Of a stretch of DNA of 64,000 nt, positions 52,864-61,492 are shown in pieces. This DNA comes from Streptomyces sp. TN58 (GTDB lineage: Bacteria; Actinomycetota; Actinomycetes; Streptomycetales; Streptomycetaceae): NCBI RefSeq assembly GCF_001941845.1, contig NZ_CP018870.1, forward strand, positions 5,804,001 through 5,868,000, given 5' to 3'. Below the pieces are notes generated by a model that saw only the letters and a program-made list of their open reading frames with translations, did no database searches and had not been told where the DNA came from. The translations under genes and the position numbers were made by a program. Numbering within the stretch: the first letter of the stretch is position 1; each line of letters starts with the position of its first letter.

Positions 52864-54606
52864 ATGGCCAAGCAGAACATCGCGGAACAGTTCGTCGACA
52901 TCCTCGTACGCGCCGGCGTGCGCCGTGTGTACGGGGTGGTCGGCGACAGCCTCAACCCCGTGGTGGACGCGATCCGCCGCACCGACGGCATCGAGTGGAT
53001 CCAGGTCCGCCACGAGGAGACGGCCGCCTTCGCGGCGGGCGCCGAGGCCCAGCTCACCGGCCGCCTCGCCGCCTGCGCCGGATCCTGCGGCCCGGGGAAC
53101 CTGCACCTGATCAACGGGCTGTACGACGCCCACCGCTCGATGGCACCGGTCCTCGCCCTGGCCTCGCACATCCCCTCCGGCGAGATCGGACTCGGCTACT
53201 TCCAGGAGACCCACCCCGACCAGCTCTTCCGCGAGTGCAGCCACTACAGCGAGCTGATCTCCAACCCGCAGCAGATGCCCCGGCTGCTCCAGACGGCCGT
53301 GCAGCACGCCATCGGCCGCAGCGGCGTCAGCGTGGTCGCGCTGCCCGGTGACATCGCCGACCAGCCCGCCCCCGAGAAGGCGGTGGAGCACGCCCTCGTC
53401 ACCGCCCGGCCCACTGTGCGCCCCGGCGACGGCGAGATCGAGAAACTGGTCCGCCTCGTCGACGAGGCCGACCGGGTCACGCTCTTCTGCGGCAGCGGCA
53501 CGGCCGGGGCGCACGCCGAGGTGATGGAGTTCGCCGGCCGGGTCAAGGCCCCCGTCGGGCACGCCCTGCGCGGCAAGGAGTGGATCCAGTACGACAACCC
53601 CTACGACGTCGGCATGAGCGGGCTGCTCGGCTACGGCGCGGCCTACGAGGCCACCCACGAGTGCGACCTGCTGATCCTGCTCGGAACGGACTTCCCGTAC
53701 AACGCCTTCCTGCCCGACGACGTGAAGATCGTCCAGGTGGACATCCGCCCCGAACACCTGGGACGGCGCTCCCAGCTGGACCTCGCCGTGTGGGGAGACG
53801 TGCGCGAGACCCTGCGCGCCCTGAACGCGCGGGTGCGGACCAAGACGGACCGGCGCTTCCTCGACCGGATGCTGAAGAAGCACGCCGACGCCCTGGAGGG
53901 GGTGGTCAGGGCCTACACCCGCAAGGTCGAGAAGCACACGCCCATCCATCCCGAGTACGTGGCTTCGATCCTCGACGAACTCGCGGACGAGGACGCGGTG
54001 TTCACCGTCGACACGGGCATGTGCAACGTGTGGGCGGCGCGCTATCTTTCCCCGAACGGCAAGCGGCGCATCATCGGGTCCTTCAGCCACGGCTCGATGG
54101 CCAACGCCCTCCCGCAGGCCATCGGCGCACAGTTCACCGACCGCGGCCGTCAAGTGGTGTCGATGTCGGGTGACGGCGGCTTCTCCATGCTGATGGGAGA
54201 TTTCCTCACCCTGGTGCAGTACGACCTGCCCGTCAAAGTGGTGCTCTTCAACAACTCCTCGCTCGGCATGGTCGAGTTGGAGATGCTGGTTTCCGGCCTC
54301 CCCTCCCACGGGACGGAGAACAAGAACCCGGACTTCGCGGCGATCGCCCGCGCGGCGGGTGCCTTCGGGGTGCGCGTGGAGAAGCCCAAGCAGCTCAGCG
54401 GCGCTTTGAAGGATGCCTTCCGGCATCGCGGACCCGCTCTGGTGGACGTGGTGACCGACCCCAACGCCCTGTCGATCCCACCGCGGATCAGCGCCGACAT
54501 GGTGACCGGATTCGCACTGTCCGCCAGCAAGATCGTGCTCGACGGCGGAGTGGGGCGGATGATCCAGATGGCTCGTTCCAACCTCCGCAACGTGCCCCGC
54601 CCCTGA
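52864..54606 (+). CDS. poxB: Pyruvate oxidase / quinone-dependent pyruvate dehydrogenase
   Basis: The 580-residue ThDP enzyme matches PoxB. The N-terminal pyrimidine domain shows VYGVVGDSLNPVVDAI and the conserved Glu in VRHEETAAFAAGA; the central FAD-type domain contains CGSGTAGAHAEV; the C-terminal domain has the ThDP motif VSMSGDGGFSMLMGDFLTL ending NN (VLFNNSSLGMVELE). It decarboxylates pyruvate to acetate and CO2. GGGAGG lies directly ahead of the ATG at 52864; ATG 52855 is in frame and possible. Confidence 0.93.
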   Translation: MAKQNIAEQFVDILVRAGVRRVYGVVGDSLNPVVDAIRRTDGIEWIQVRHEETAAFAAGAEAQLTGRLAACAGSCGPGNLHLINGLYDAHRSMAPVLALASHIPSGEIGLGYFQETHPDQLFRECSHYSELISNPQQMPRLLQTAVQHAIGRSGVSVVALPGDIADQPAPEKAVEHALVTARPTVRPGDGEIEKLVRLVDEADRVTLFCGSGTAGAHAEVMEFAGRVKAPVGHALRGKEWIQYDNPYDVGMSGLLGYGAAYEATHECDLLILLGTDFPYNAFLPDDVKIVQVDIRPEHLGRRSQLDLAVWGDVRETLRALNARVRTKTDRRFLDRMLKKHADALEGVVRAYTRKVEKHTPIHPEYVASILDELADEDAVFTVDTGMCNVWAARYLSPNGKRRIIGSFSHGSMANALPQAIGAQFTDRGRQVVSMSGDGGFSMLMGDFLTLVQYDLPVKVVLFNNSSLGMVELEMLVSGLPSHGTENKNPDFAAIARAAGAFGVRVEKPKQLSGALKDAFRHRGPALVDVVTDPNALSIPPRISADMVTGFALSASKIVLDGGVGRMIQMARSNLRNVPRP

Positions 54607-54688
54607 GCCGCAGGAGTGCCGATCCGCCCGAAGGGCATGCATCCCCGTAGGCCTGTTCGAGAGCGACGGACACGGGAGGGACACCGCC

Positions 54689-55195
54689 GTGCGGGTGGGG
54701 GCGAAGACGGGGAAGCCGTGGAGGAGAGGGGCGCCGGTACCGCGCGAACCGTCCACGGCCGGAAACGCGGAAGCGGCGGACACACTGCGCATCAGCCGGA
54801 GCGTGCGCCGCGCCGACCTGAAGGCGGTGGGCGAGGTCCGACGGGCCCTCAGGGAACTGATGCGCCACCGGTGCCGGACCGAGGCCGCCGACGTGGCCGA
54901 ACTGCTGATCACGGAAATCGTCACGAACGCCCTCGTCCACACCGACCGGGGCGCCGAGGTCTCAGCGAGCCTCACCGCCGCACGGTTACGCGTGGAGGTA
55001 CGCGACCACGCCGCACGCCGACCCCGGCCGTACGTACCGACCGCCGACGACGGTACGCACGGCCGGGGACTGGCGCTGGTGGAGGCGCTGGCCGACGACT
55101 GGGGCGTGGACGCCCTCGCCCTGGGCGGCGGCAAGGTGGTGTGGTTCGAACTCGACGGCTGCCTCGACGCCCCGTACGCCGCAGGGCCCGCCTGA
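54689..55195 (+). CDS. SpoIIAB-like anti-sigma ATP-binding protein
   Basis: The 168-residue protein has a GHKL ATPase fold: AELLITEIVTNALVHT (N box), LRVEVRDHAARRP (G1) and DGTHGRGLALVEALADDWGV (G2). Streptomyces encodes many such single-domain kinases, some anti-sigma factors. No anti-sigma antagonist is adjacent. GGGAGGGACACC precedes GTG 54689. A hairpin overlaps the stop. Confidence 0.85.
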   Translation: MRVGAKTGKPWRRGAPVPREPSTAGNAEAADTLRISRSVRRADLKAVGEVRRALRELMRHRCRTEAADVAELLITEIVTNALVHTDRGAEVSASLTAARLRVEVRDHAARRPRPYVPTADDGTHGRGLALVEALADDWGVDALALGGGKVVWFELDGCLDAPYAAGPA

Positions 55196-55212
55196 ACGGG
55201 CGGGCCCTGCGG
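55179..55212. terminator. 14-bp bidirectional terminator
   Basis: CCGCAGGGCCCGCC and GGCGGGCCCTGCGG are perfect reverse complements with a 6-nt loop that holds the TGA of the anti-sigma gene. It lies between convergent genes. Confidence 0.75.
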
Positions 55213-55237
55213 GGTGTCTCCCGGAGATCCGGAGCGG

Positions 55238-56296
55238 TCAGCCGAACTGCTGCTCCAGGTCCTTGAGTTTGCGTTCCAGCGAGTCCAGTCGGGGAAGGGT
55301 CTGGGTGTCGTCCTCGGCGGTGAGGTCCACCGTCCGGGTGCCGGTCACCTCAAAGGAGTCGGTGGGGTTGACGGCCTGCAGGGAGGGCCGGCGGCGTAGT
55401 GGCAGCTGTCCCGGTTCCGGTATGGCCGGCTCCGCGCCGACCGGCGCGGAGCCCGCTCCCTGCGTCAGCTCCGGAAGCTCGACCTGGCGGCCGCGGGACC
55501 GCCCGAACGCCCGGTTCTGCCGGCCCAGCGCCTTGATGCGCGCCCGGTCGAGCCGGTTCTGGTCGCGCCTGCGGTGCCGGTCCTGCTCCCGCTCCTTGCG
55601 GTCCTCGCGCACCTCGTCCACGGCCTCGTCGAGGGTGCGCACCCCCTCCAGCAGCATGAGGGACCACGCGCCGAAGGTCTCCCGGGGGGCCCGCAGCCAG
55701 CGGACCATCCGGATCTGCGGCAACGGCCGCGGGATCAGGCCCTGTTCGCGCAGCGCCGCCCGGCGGGTCTGTTTGAGCGCCCGGTCGAACAGGACGGCCG
55801 CCGAGAGCGACATCCCCGCGAAGAACTGCGGGGCGCCGTCGTGGCCCAGACCGCGCGGAGCGTGCACCCAGTTGAACCAGGCGGCCGCCCCGGCGAACAG
55901 CCAGACCAGCATGCGCGATCCGAGGGCCGCGTCACCGTGGCTGGCCTCGCGGACGGCGAGCACCGAGCAGAACATGGCGGCGCCGTCGAGGCCGAAGGGC
56001 ACCAGGTACTCCCAGCCCCCGGAGAGGCTGAGGTTCTGCCGGCCGAAGCCGACCAGCCCGTGGAAGGAGAGCGCGGCGGCCACCGCCGCGCAGCAGAAGA
56101 GCAGGACGTACGAAGCGGTCCCGTAGACGGCCTCCTTGCGGCGCCGCCGCTCCTCGCTGCGCTCCCAGCTGTCGTCGGCCGCGGCCTTCTCGCTCTCGCG
56201 CTTGCCCCGTGCCAGTACCGCAACCGCCGCAAGTACGCCCAGGATCAGCAGACTGCCGGGCAGCAGCCAGTCCAGCGATATGTCGGTCAGTCTCAT
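55238..56296 (-). CDS. DUF2637 (SpdB-like) membrane protein
   Basis: The 352-residue protein has about five N-terminal membrane helices (LLPGSLLILGVLAAVAVLA; YVLLFCCAAVAAALSFHGL; YLVPFGLDGAAMFCSVLAV; RMLVWLFAGAAAWFNWVHA; FFAGMSLSAAVLFDRAL) typical of DUF2637, found in Streptomyces conjugation and SpdB proteins. A basic coiled region follows (EVREDRKEREQDRHRRRDQN) and an acidic end (LDSLERKLKDLEQQFG). I saw no tra gene or integrase near it, so it is a chromosomal member. ATG 56296 (MRLTDISLDW) was chosen because the previous residues look non-coding. Confidence 0.82.
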   Translation of the reverse strand: MRLTDISLDWLLPGSLLILGVLAAVAVLARGKRESEKAAADDSWERSEERRRRKEAVYGTASYVLLFCCAAVAAALSFHGLVGFGRQNLSLSGGWEYLVPFGLDGAAMFCSVLAVREASHGDAALGSRMLVWLFAGAAAWFNWVHAPRGLGHDGAPQFFAGMSLSAAVLFDRALKQTRRAALREQGLIPRPLPQIRMVRWLRAPRETFGAWSLMLLEGVRTLDEAVDEVREDRKEREQDRHRRRDQNRLDRARIKALGRQNRAFGRSRGRQVELPELTQGAGSAPVGAEPAIPEPGQLPLRRRPSLQAVNPTDSFEVTGTRTVDLTAEDDTQTLPRLDSLERKLKDLEQQFG

Positions 56297-56546
56297 GCGG
56301 ATGTCCCTTGCCTCGCGTATGCGGCTGTGCGGCTTTCCGGGCGCCATAGTGGCGCAGGCGGTGCACGGTGCACGCGGGTTTCGGGGCAAGTGGACGCCAT
56401 CGGGGGGCGGGGCCCGCCGGATAGGGTGTTGTATCTCGAACTGGCGCCCGTGCGGACGGGGTTGTGTTCGAATGCCGCCACCTCTGCGGGTGGGTTGGAC
56501 TCCGCCGACCGGACCAGTGCCGGGCCGGCGCGCTCGCCGGGCGGGG

Positions 56547-57407
56547 TCAGGCGGCTTCCGCCGTCAGGCGGGTGATGCGGTCCGCGTCGCAGGTGCGGGG
56601 GCAGGTGACACAGGTGTCCTCCGGCCGGATCGTGTAGAAGAAGCAGCAGCTGGCCCGGTCGCGGGTGGGCAGCTCCCGCCCGCCGGGGCCGGAGAGGGTG
56701 CGGAATCCGGCGCCGCCGGTGTACGGGGCCGTCGAGCCGGGCAGCAGTGCCTCCAGCTCGGCCATCGTCCGCCGCTCCTCGCCGAGCAGGTGGCCGACGT
56801 ACCAGAGGCTTTCGACGACCTCGTCGGTCACCATGCCCCACAGGGCGCGGCGACCGCGCCGCATGCGCGAGCCGAAACCTTTCAGCACAGGTTCGAGGTG
56901 CTGGGCCACCGCGGACCGCACCTCTTCGCGCAGGGCCTCCTCGTGCGGCACGACCCGGGCTCCCGGCAGGGCGGCCGCCGGGTCGTCCGGCAGGCAGGCG
57001 AAGCTCTCGACGCGTACGGCCATCCGGCCGAGGGTCCGGTGGAAGGCGACCTCGGCGACGGGGAGGCGGGGGACCCGCCGGTGGAGGAACCACGGGAGCG
57101 TGATCAGCAGGCAGGCCGGCCACGCGTACCGGTGCAGCCCGAAGCTCGCGATCACATCGGGCCGCGCCTGGGTCCCGTAGTCCCTCAGGACCTGGGCGTC
57201 GTCCCAGGCGAGGAAGGCGTCCAGCTCGGCCCCGCCGGCCGCCAGCTCGTCCGCGCCGACCCACCCCGCACCGCGAGGGGAGGGTTCGTGCGCGGCCAGC
57301 TCGACGACCCGCAGTCCGCCGTACGCCTCCGCCAGCCGGGCGTACGCGTCCGCCACCGCGGAGCCGGGCGGGGCAGGGGCGACAGCCGGGAGGGCCGAGA
57401 CGGTCAT
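56547..57407 (-). CDS. FhuF-type ferric-siderophore reductase
   Basis: The 286-residue protein ends with the FhuF [2Fe-2S] signature: ASCCFFYTIRPEDTCVTCPR (C-C-x10-C-x2-C). The upstream part (LDAFLAWDDAQVLRDYG, ACLLITLPWFLHRRV) fits siderophore-iron reductases. It frees iron from imported ferric siderophores. An iron box lies 30-44 nt upstream, so expression should rise when iron is scarce. Confidence 0.9.
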   Translation of the reverse strand: MTVSALPAVAPAPPGSAVADAYARLAEAYGGLRVVELAAHEPSPRGAGWVGADELAAGGAELDAFLAWDDAQVLRDYGTQARPDVIASFGLHRYAWPACLLITLPWFLHRRVPRLPVAEVAFHRTLGRMAVRVESFACLPDDPAAALPGARVVPHEEALREEVRSAVAQHLEPVLKGFGSRMRRGRRALWGMVTDEVVESLWYVGHLLGEERRTMAELEALLPGSTAPYTGGAGFRTLSGPGGRELPTRDRASCCFFYTIRPEDTCVTCPRTCDADRITRLTAEAA

Positions 57408-57436
57408 GGCGGGCCACCGATCACGCGATCGTTAAC

Positions 57437-57451
57437 AGGTAAGCCTTACCT
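57437..57451. promoter_or_regulatory. Iron box (DmdR1/IdeR operator)
   Basis: AGGTAAG-C-CTTACCT is a perfect palindrome in the middle of ACAGGTAAGCCTTACCTTA, close to the DtxR-family consensus TTAGGTTAGGCTAACCTAA. It is 30-44 nt upstream of the FhuF-like gene and should repress it when Fe2+ is ample. Confidence 0.8.
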
Positions 57452-57540
57452 TACCTGATGCTGGGTGGCTCCGTATCCACCCCTCCCGCGGCGCGTCACC
57501 TATTCTCGGAGCAGGTCAGGACCCGGAGGAGGAGGACCGA

Positions 57541-58206
57541 GTGCACGAAACGGCCCACGCCCGGGTACCGGCACAGAAGCGGAAGGTATTGCGCCATTCG
57601 GTGCGCGGGCAGGTCCTCGACGCGCTGCGCGCCGCCCTCGTCGACGGCGAGCTCGTACCGGGCGAGATCTACTCCGGCCCGGCCCTGGGCGAGCGCTTCG
57701 GGGTCTCCGCCACTCCCGTGCGCGAGGCGATGCAGCAGCTGGCCGCCGAGGGGGCGGTGGAATGCCTGCCGAACCGGGGCTTCCGCGTCCTGTCGCGCAG
57801 CGCGCGGGACCATGCCGAGCTGGCGGAGGTCCGGGCGCTGCTGGAGGTGCCCGTCATGCTGCGGCTGGCCCGGACGGTGCCGGAAGCCGACTGGCAGGCC
57901 CTGCGCCCGGCGGCCGCCGCCACCGCCGCGGCGGCCGCGGCGGGTGACCTGCCGGGGTACGCGGAGGCGGACCGGGCCTTCCACCGGGCGGTGCTGCGGC
58001 TGGCCGGCAACGACCAGCTGGTGGCGGTGGCGGAGGAACTCCACCGCCGGGCCCAGTGGCCACTGCCGGGTGCTCCGCGGGTTCGGCGGGCGGATCTCGT
58101 CGCCGATGCGGCCGAGCACTCGGCGCTGCTGGATGCGCTGGTCGCGCGGGACCTGCCGGTGGTCGAAGCGCTGGTCCGCGAACACTTCGCCGGCTCCGGG
58201 GGCTGA
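57541..58206 (+). CDS. GntR (FadR subfamily) transcriptional regulator
   Basis: The 221-residue protein has the GntR winged helix (VLDALRAALVDGELVPGEIY, LGERFGVSATPVREAMQQLA) and an FCD effector domain. The FCD metal or ligand residues are present (EADRAFHRAV with D and H; EHSALLDAL with H). It begins with GTG after GGAGGAGG. The target is unknown; the divergent FhuF gene has its own iron box. The gene ends at the repeat cluster. Confidence 0.9.
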   Translation: MHETAHARVPAQKRKVLRHSVRGQVLDALRAALVDGELVPGEIYSGPALGERFGVSATPVREAMQQLAAEGAVECLPNRGFRVLSRSARDHAELAEVRALLEVPVMLRLARTVPEADWQALRPAAAATAAAAAAGDLPGYAEADRAFHRAVLRLAGNDQLVAVAEELHRRAQWPLPGAPRVRRADLVADAAEHSALLDALVARDLPVVEALVREHFAGSGG

Positions 58207-58598
58207 CCCCTCCGGGGCCGGGGGAACGGGCTCCGCCCGGGCCCGGTCCTCAAGCGCCGGACGGGCTGAGGTGCCGGGGCTCCGCCCCGAGGGCCCCGCG
58301 CCTCAAGCGCCGGCGGGGCTGGGTTGGCCGGGCCGGTGCGCCAGGGGGCTGCGGGGCTGGGATTGCCGGGCTGGGGTTCAGGCTTCGGGGCTCCGCCCCG
58401 GACCCCGCGCCTCAAGCGCCGGCGGGGCTGGGTTGGCCCGGCCGGTGCGCCAGGGGGCTGCGGGGCCGGGTTGGCCGGGCCGGTGCGCCAGGGGGCTGCG
58501 GGGCTGGGATTGCCGGGCTGGGGTTCAGGCTTCGGGGCTCCGCCCCGGGGGCCCCGCGCCTCAAACGCCGGCCGGGCCGGGTTGGCGGGCTCCGCGTC
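58207..58598. repeat. Tandem cluster of CCTCAAGCGC repeats
   Basis: The core CCTCAAGCGC (or CCTCAAACGC) occurs at 58249, 58301, 58410 and 58559. The 109-bp unit from 58301 is repeated from 58410, with a ~40-bp inner module (GTTGGCCGGGCCGGTGCGCC and AGGGGGCTGCGGGG) duplicated once more so that the next core comes after 149 bp. CGGGGCTCCGCCCCG hairpins occur in several units. The core equals that of the 38.5-39.1 kb cluster read in reverse. It separates convergent genes and has no coding sequence. Confidence 0.8.
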
Positions 58599-59393
58599 TC
58601 ACGCGCCGGTGGGGGTCGGGGTGGGGTGGAGTTGGTCCGCCAGCCAGGTCGGGATGCCGCCCAGGAGGTGGAACAGGCGGCGGGCCTCCGCGCGGAGGCG
58701 GGCGGCTTCCGGTTCCGGCTCGGCTTCGGCCAAGGCCGCCAGTGCCGGGGCCGTCCCGATCAGGAAGCCCAGGTCCTCCCGGATCCGCAGCGACTCCGCG
58801 AAGCCCTTGCGGGCCTCGGCGACCTCGCCGTCCCGCAGGGCCAGCGCCGCCAGGTGCCGCCAGGTGAAGGACAGCAGCAGGGTGTCGCCGTGCGCCTCGG
58901 CCCCCGCGTGGGCGCGGTGGTACGCCGGCCGCGCCGACTGCGGGGCGTCCGCCAGGTGCTCGGCGACCAGGCCGCGCCGGAAGTCCAGCAGCGGGCGGGT
59001 CCGGGAGCCCGGTGACAGCAGGGCCGCGGCCCGGCCGAGCGCGGAACGGGCCTCGTCGGCCCGGTCGCGTACGCCGAGCACGGTCGCGGCGTAGGCCAGG
59101 TGGCCCCGCTCGCACGCCGCCGCGCCCCGGTCGTCGTCGTCCTGGGCGACCGCCTCGGCGACCCGCAGCGCGTCCTCGGCCTCGGCCCACCCCTGGCCGG
59201 TGAACAGGCACCGCTCGACCAGCAGCGCGGTCCGCTGCACCGCGGCGGCCGCCTGCCCGGCCCTGCCGACGTGAGGCGTCAGCAGCGCCGCCGCGTCGGT
59301 CCAACAGCCGCGCGAGCGCAGCCGCCATATCGCCCGCTGGAGGGGGTCGTCTCCCCCGGTGGTCCCGGCACCCGACATGGCGGTATCCGCCAC
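58599..59393 (-). CDS. Helical-repeat (TPR-like) protein
   Basis: The 264-residue protein is mostly helical, with tetratricopeptide-like pairs (DPLQRAIWRLRSRGCWTDAA; RAGQAAAAVQRTALLVERCL; EARKGFAESLRIREDLGFLI; ALAALAEAEPEPEAARLRAE). Similar proteins occur as regulatory TPR partners. Nothing catalytic is visible. GTG 59393 was chosen because GGGGAGGG lies 4 nt upstream; an in-frame ATG at 59378 is the alternative. It sits between the repeats and the pucR gene. Confidence 0.65.
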   Translation of the reverse strand: MADTAMSGAGTTGGDDPLQRAIWRLRSRGCWTDAAALLTPHVGRAGQAAAAVQRTALLVERCLFTGQGWAEAEDALRVAEAVAQDDDDRGAAACERGHLAYAATVLGVRDRADEARSALGRAAALLSPGSRTRPLLDFRRGLVAEHLADAPQSARPAYHRAHAGAEAHGDTLLLSFTWRHLAALALRDGEVAEARKGFAESLRIREDLGFLIGTAPALAALAEAEPEPEAARLRAEARRLFHLLGGIPTWLADQLHPTPTPTGA

Positions 59394-59558
59394 ATTGCCC
59401 TCCCCGAAGCAGTCAAGCAGCACATGGTTGAGCCCTGGGGCGAAATGAGAGCACGGATCGGCGGCTCCGGCCAAGGGGTCGGGTGAACTCTTTCACAAAG
59501 TCCGGACGGATCATCAGTGCCGCCGGACACCCGCGGCCGGCGCCGGAGGAAGATCTCC

Positions 59559-61238
59559 TCAGCTCATGCGCAGTGCCAGGAAGAAGTCGAGCTTGTCCTC
59601 CAGCCGGGAGAGGTCACGCCCCGTCAACTGCTCGATTCGCCCGACCCGGTAGCGCAGCGTGTTGACGTGCAGGTGCAACCGGGTCGCGCAGCGGGTCCAG
59701 GAGCCGTCGCAGTCCAGGAAGGCCTCCAGGGTCGGGATCAGCTCCGCCCGGTGGCGCCGGTCGTAGTCCCGCAGCGGGTCGAGCAGCCGGGCGGTGAAGG
59801 CACGGCGCACGTCGTCCGGGACGAAGGGCAGCAGCAGGACGTGCGAGGCGAGCTCGTGGTGGCCCGCCGCGCAGACCCGGCCCGGGCGGGCCGCCGCGAC
59901 CCGGCGGGCGTGCCGGGCCTCCTCCAGCGCCCCGCGCAGACCCTCGGCGGAGTGCACGGCCGCGCTGACGCCCAGCGTGAGCCGGCCGTCCTCGGCCAGG
60001 CCGGCCGCCAGGGGTTCGCGTACGACGGCGAGCAGCTCGTCGGCGTGCAGCGCCGAGTCCGGGCCCTTGTCCTCGCCGGCGTCGCCGGAGAGGGAGGGCA
60101 GCGGCACCAGCGCGATGGCCTCGTCACCCGTATGGGCCACCGCGATCCGGTCGGACGGCTCCGGACCCGAGACCGACGGGTCGACGAGGATCTCCTCCAG
60201 CAGGGACTGGGCCACCGGCCCGCCGGGGATGTCCCCGTTGTCCCAGTCCACCCGGGCCACGACGACCTGCCAGTGCGGGGCGGCGCCCAGCCCGGGCAGC
60301 AGCACGGGGGCAGCCACCCGCAGGCGGGCGGCGATCTCGGCGGGCGCGGCACCCGTCTGGACCAGCTCCAGGACCTCCTGTGCGAGGCGCCTGCGCACCG
60401 TACGGGCGGCGTCCCGGCGGTCGCGCTCCACGGCGATCAGCTGGGTGACGCCCTGGAGCAGGTCCAGGCGCTCGGCCGGCCAGTCGCCGGCGTCCGCCTC
60501 GACGGCCAGCAGCCAGTCGGACAGCACGGTCTCGCGCACGTCGCGGACACCCGCGCCGGCCGCGCCGCGCCCGTGTCCCCTGATCGGGAAGAGCGAGTAG
60601 GTAATACCCTGGATGGAGATCCGGTGCGGCCCTCTGCGGCCCGTCCGGACCGCCGCCAGGTGCTCGCCCGCCAGCGCCGCACAGATGCCCGGCGACAAAG
60701 GCTCGCCCGCTCCGGCGATCTGCCGGCCGGTGGGGGACAGCACCCAGGCCCGGAGGTCGAGGTCGGTGGTGAGGAGATCCAGCACCACGTCGGGGCCGCC
60801 CCCTGCCGGGCCCGACGTCATCAGACGGCGATGCCGGTCCACGACGGCCGCCAGGTCCCCGGCGCGCTCGCCCGAGACCTGCCGCACGACGTACTCGGTG
60901 ATCGTGGCGAATGCAACGTCCTCGTTCACGGCGAACAGCGGCAGGCGGTTGCGGACACAGGCCGACACGAGGTCGTCGGGGATGGCACCCAGCTCCGCCT
61001 CGCCCGCGGCGAGCCCCGCGACGCCGGCGCTCGCGAGGATTCGTACGAACGGCTCGGAGTCGGCTGAATTTCGCCTCCATGCCAGGCCGGTGAGGACGAG
61101 TTCGCCCCCGGACAGGTACCGGCTGGGATCACGCAGGTCGGTCGTCATGACCCCGCGGACCGTACGGTCGAGTTCGTCCTCGCCGCCGAGCAGCCGCAGC
61201 CCCAGCGCCTCGGTCTCCAGCAGTGCGCGCAGCCGCAT
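59559..61238 (-). CDS. PucR family transcriptional activator
   Basis: The 559-residue protein has an N-terminal PucR-type purine-catabolism domain (MRLRALLETEALGLRLLGGE to about residue 130), a long middle region with a GGDEF-like degenerate fold and a C-terminal helix-turn-helix (TLEAFLDCDGSWTRCATRLH, LHVNTLRYRVGRIEQLTGRD). PucR regulators respond to purine breakdown, and the divergent xanthine dehydrogenase genes are its likely targets. The 254-bp intergenic space should hold its site. Confidence 0.9.
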   Translation of the reverse strand: MRLRALLETEALGLRLLGGEDELDRTVRGVMTTDLRDPSRYLSGGELVLTGLAWRRNSADSEPFVRILASAGVAGLAAGEAELGAIPDDLVSACVRNRLPLFAVNEDVAFATITEYVVRQVSGERAGDLAAVVDRHRRLMTSGPAGGGPDVVLDLLTTDLDLRAWVLSPTGRQIAGAGEPLSPGICAALAGEHLAAVRTGRRGPHRISIQGITYSLFPIRGHGRGAAGAGVRDVRETVLSDWLLAVEADAGDWPAERLDLLQGVTQLIAVERDRRDAARTVRRRLAQEVLELVQTGAAPAEIAARLRVAAPVLLPGLGAAPHWQVVVARVDWDNGDIPGGPVAQSLLEEILVDPSVSGPEPSDRIAVAHTGDEAIALVPLPSLSGDAGEDKGPDSALHADELLAVVREPLAAGLAEDGRLTLGVSAAVHSAEGLRGALEEARHARRVAAARPGRVCAAGHHELASHVLLLPFVPDDVRRAFTARLLDPLRDYDRRHRAELIPTLEAFLDCDGSWTRCATRLHLHVNTLRYRVGRIEQLTGRDLSRLEDKLDFFLALRMS

Positions 61239-61492
61239 GATGTCGCCGCCGATCTGTCTCGAATGTTGCCGTTGGAAATCGGGCAGGTCGTCGCATCCTG
61301 CCTTTCATACGAATCTACAAGACGAGGGAGGCCGTCAGCCAACTCCTTCATGGTTTCGGTGACTGCACCCGAGGGACGGGCGGCTTGTGTACTGAGTCCA
61401 CACCGCGTTAACAGCACGTGAACGACCAGTCGAGGGCCCTTTGGCCTCCTGGCTTGAAGTGAACGACACGATGAAGAAGAAGAGAGCCACAC
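61239..61492. promoter_or_regulatory. Divergent pucR / xanthine dehydrogenase control region
   Basis: This 254-bp region is less GC-rich than its surroundings and separates the divergent pucR and xanthine dehydrogenase genes. It contains TGTG-N9-CACA around 61388-61404. AAGAAGAAGAGAG shortly before the ATG at 61493 is a probable ribosome-binding region. The binding site itself is not certain. Confidence 0.45.

Noticed and set aside
58207..58598. Possible CRISPR-like or coding repeat cluster
   Set aside because: Nested slippage duplications without spacers; frames through it are Gly/Ala/Arg noise.
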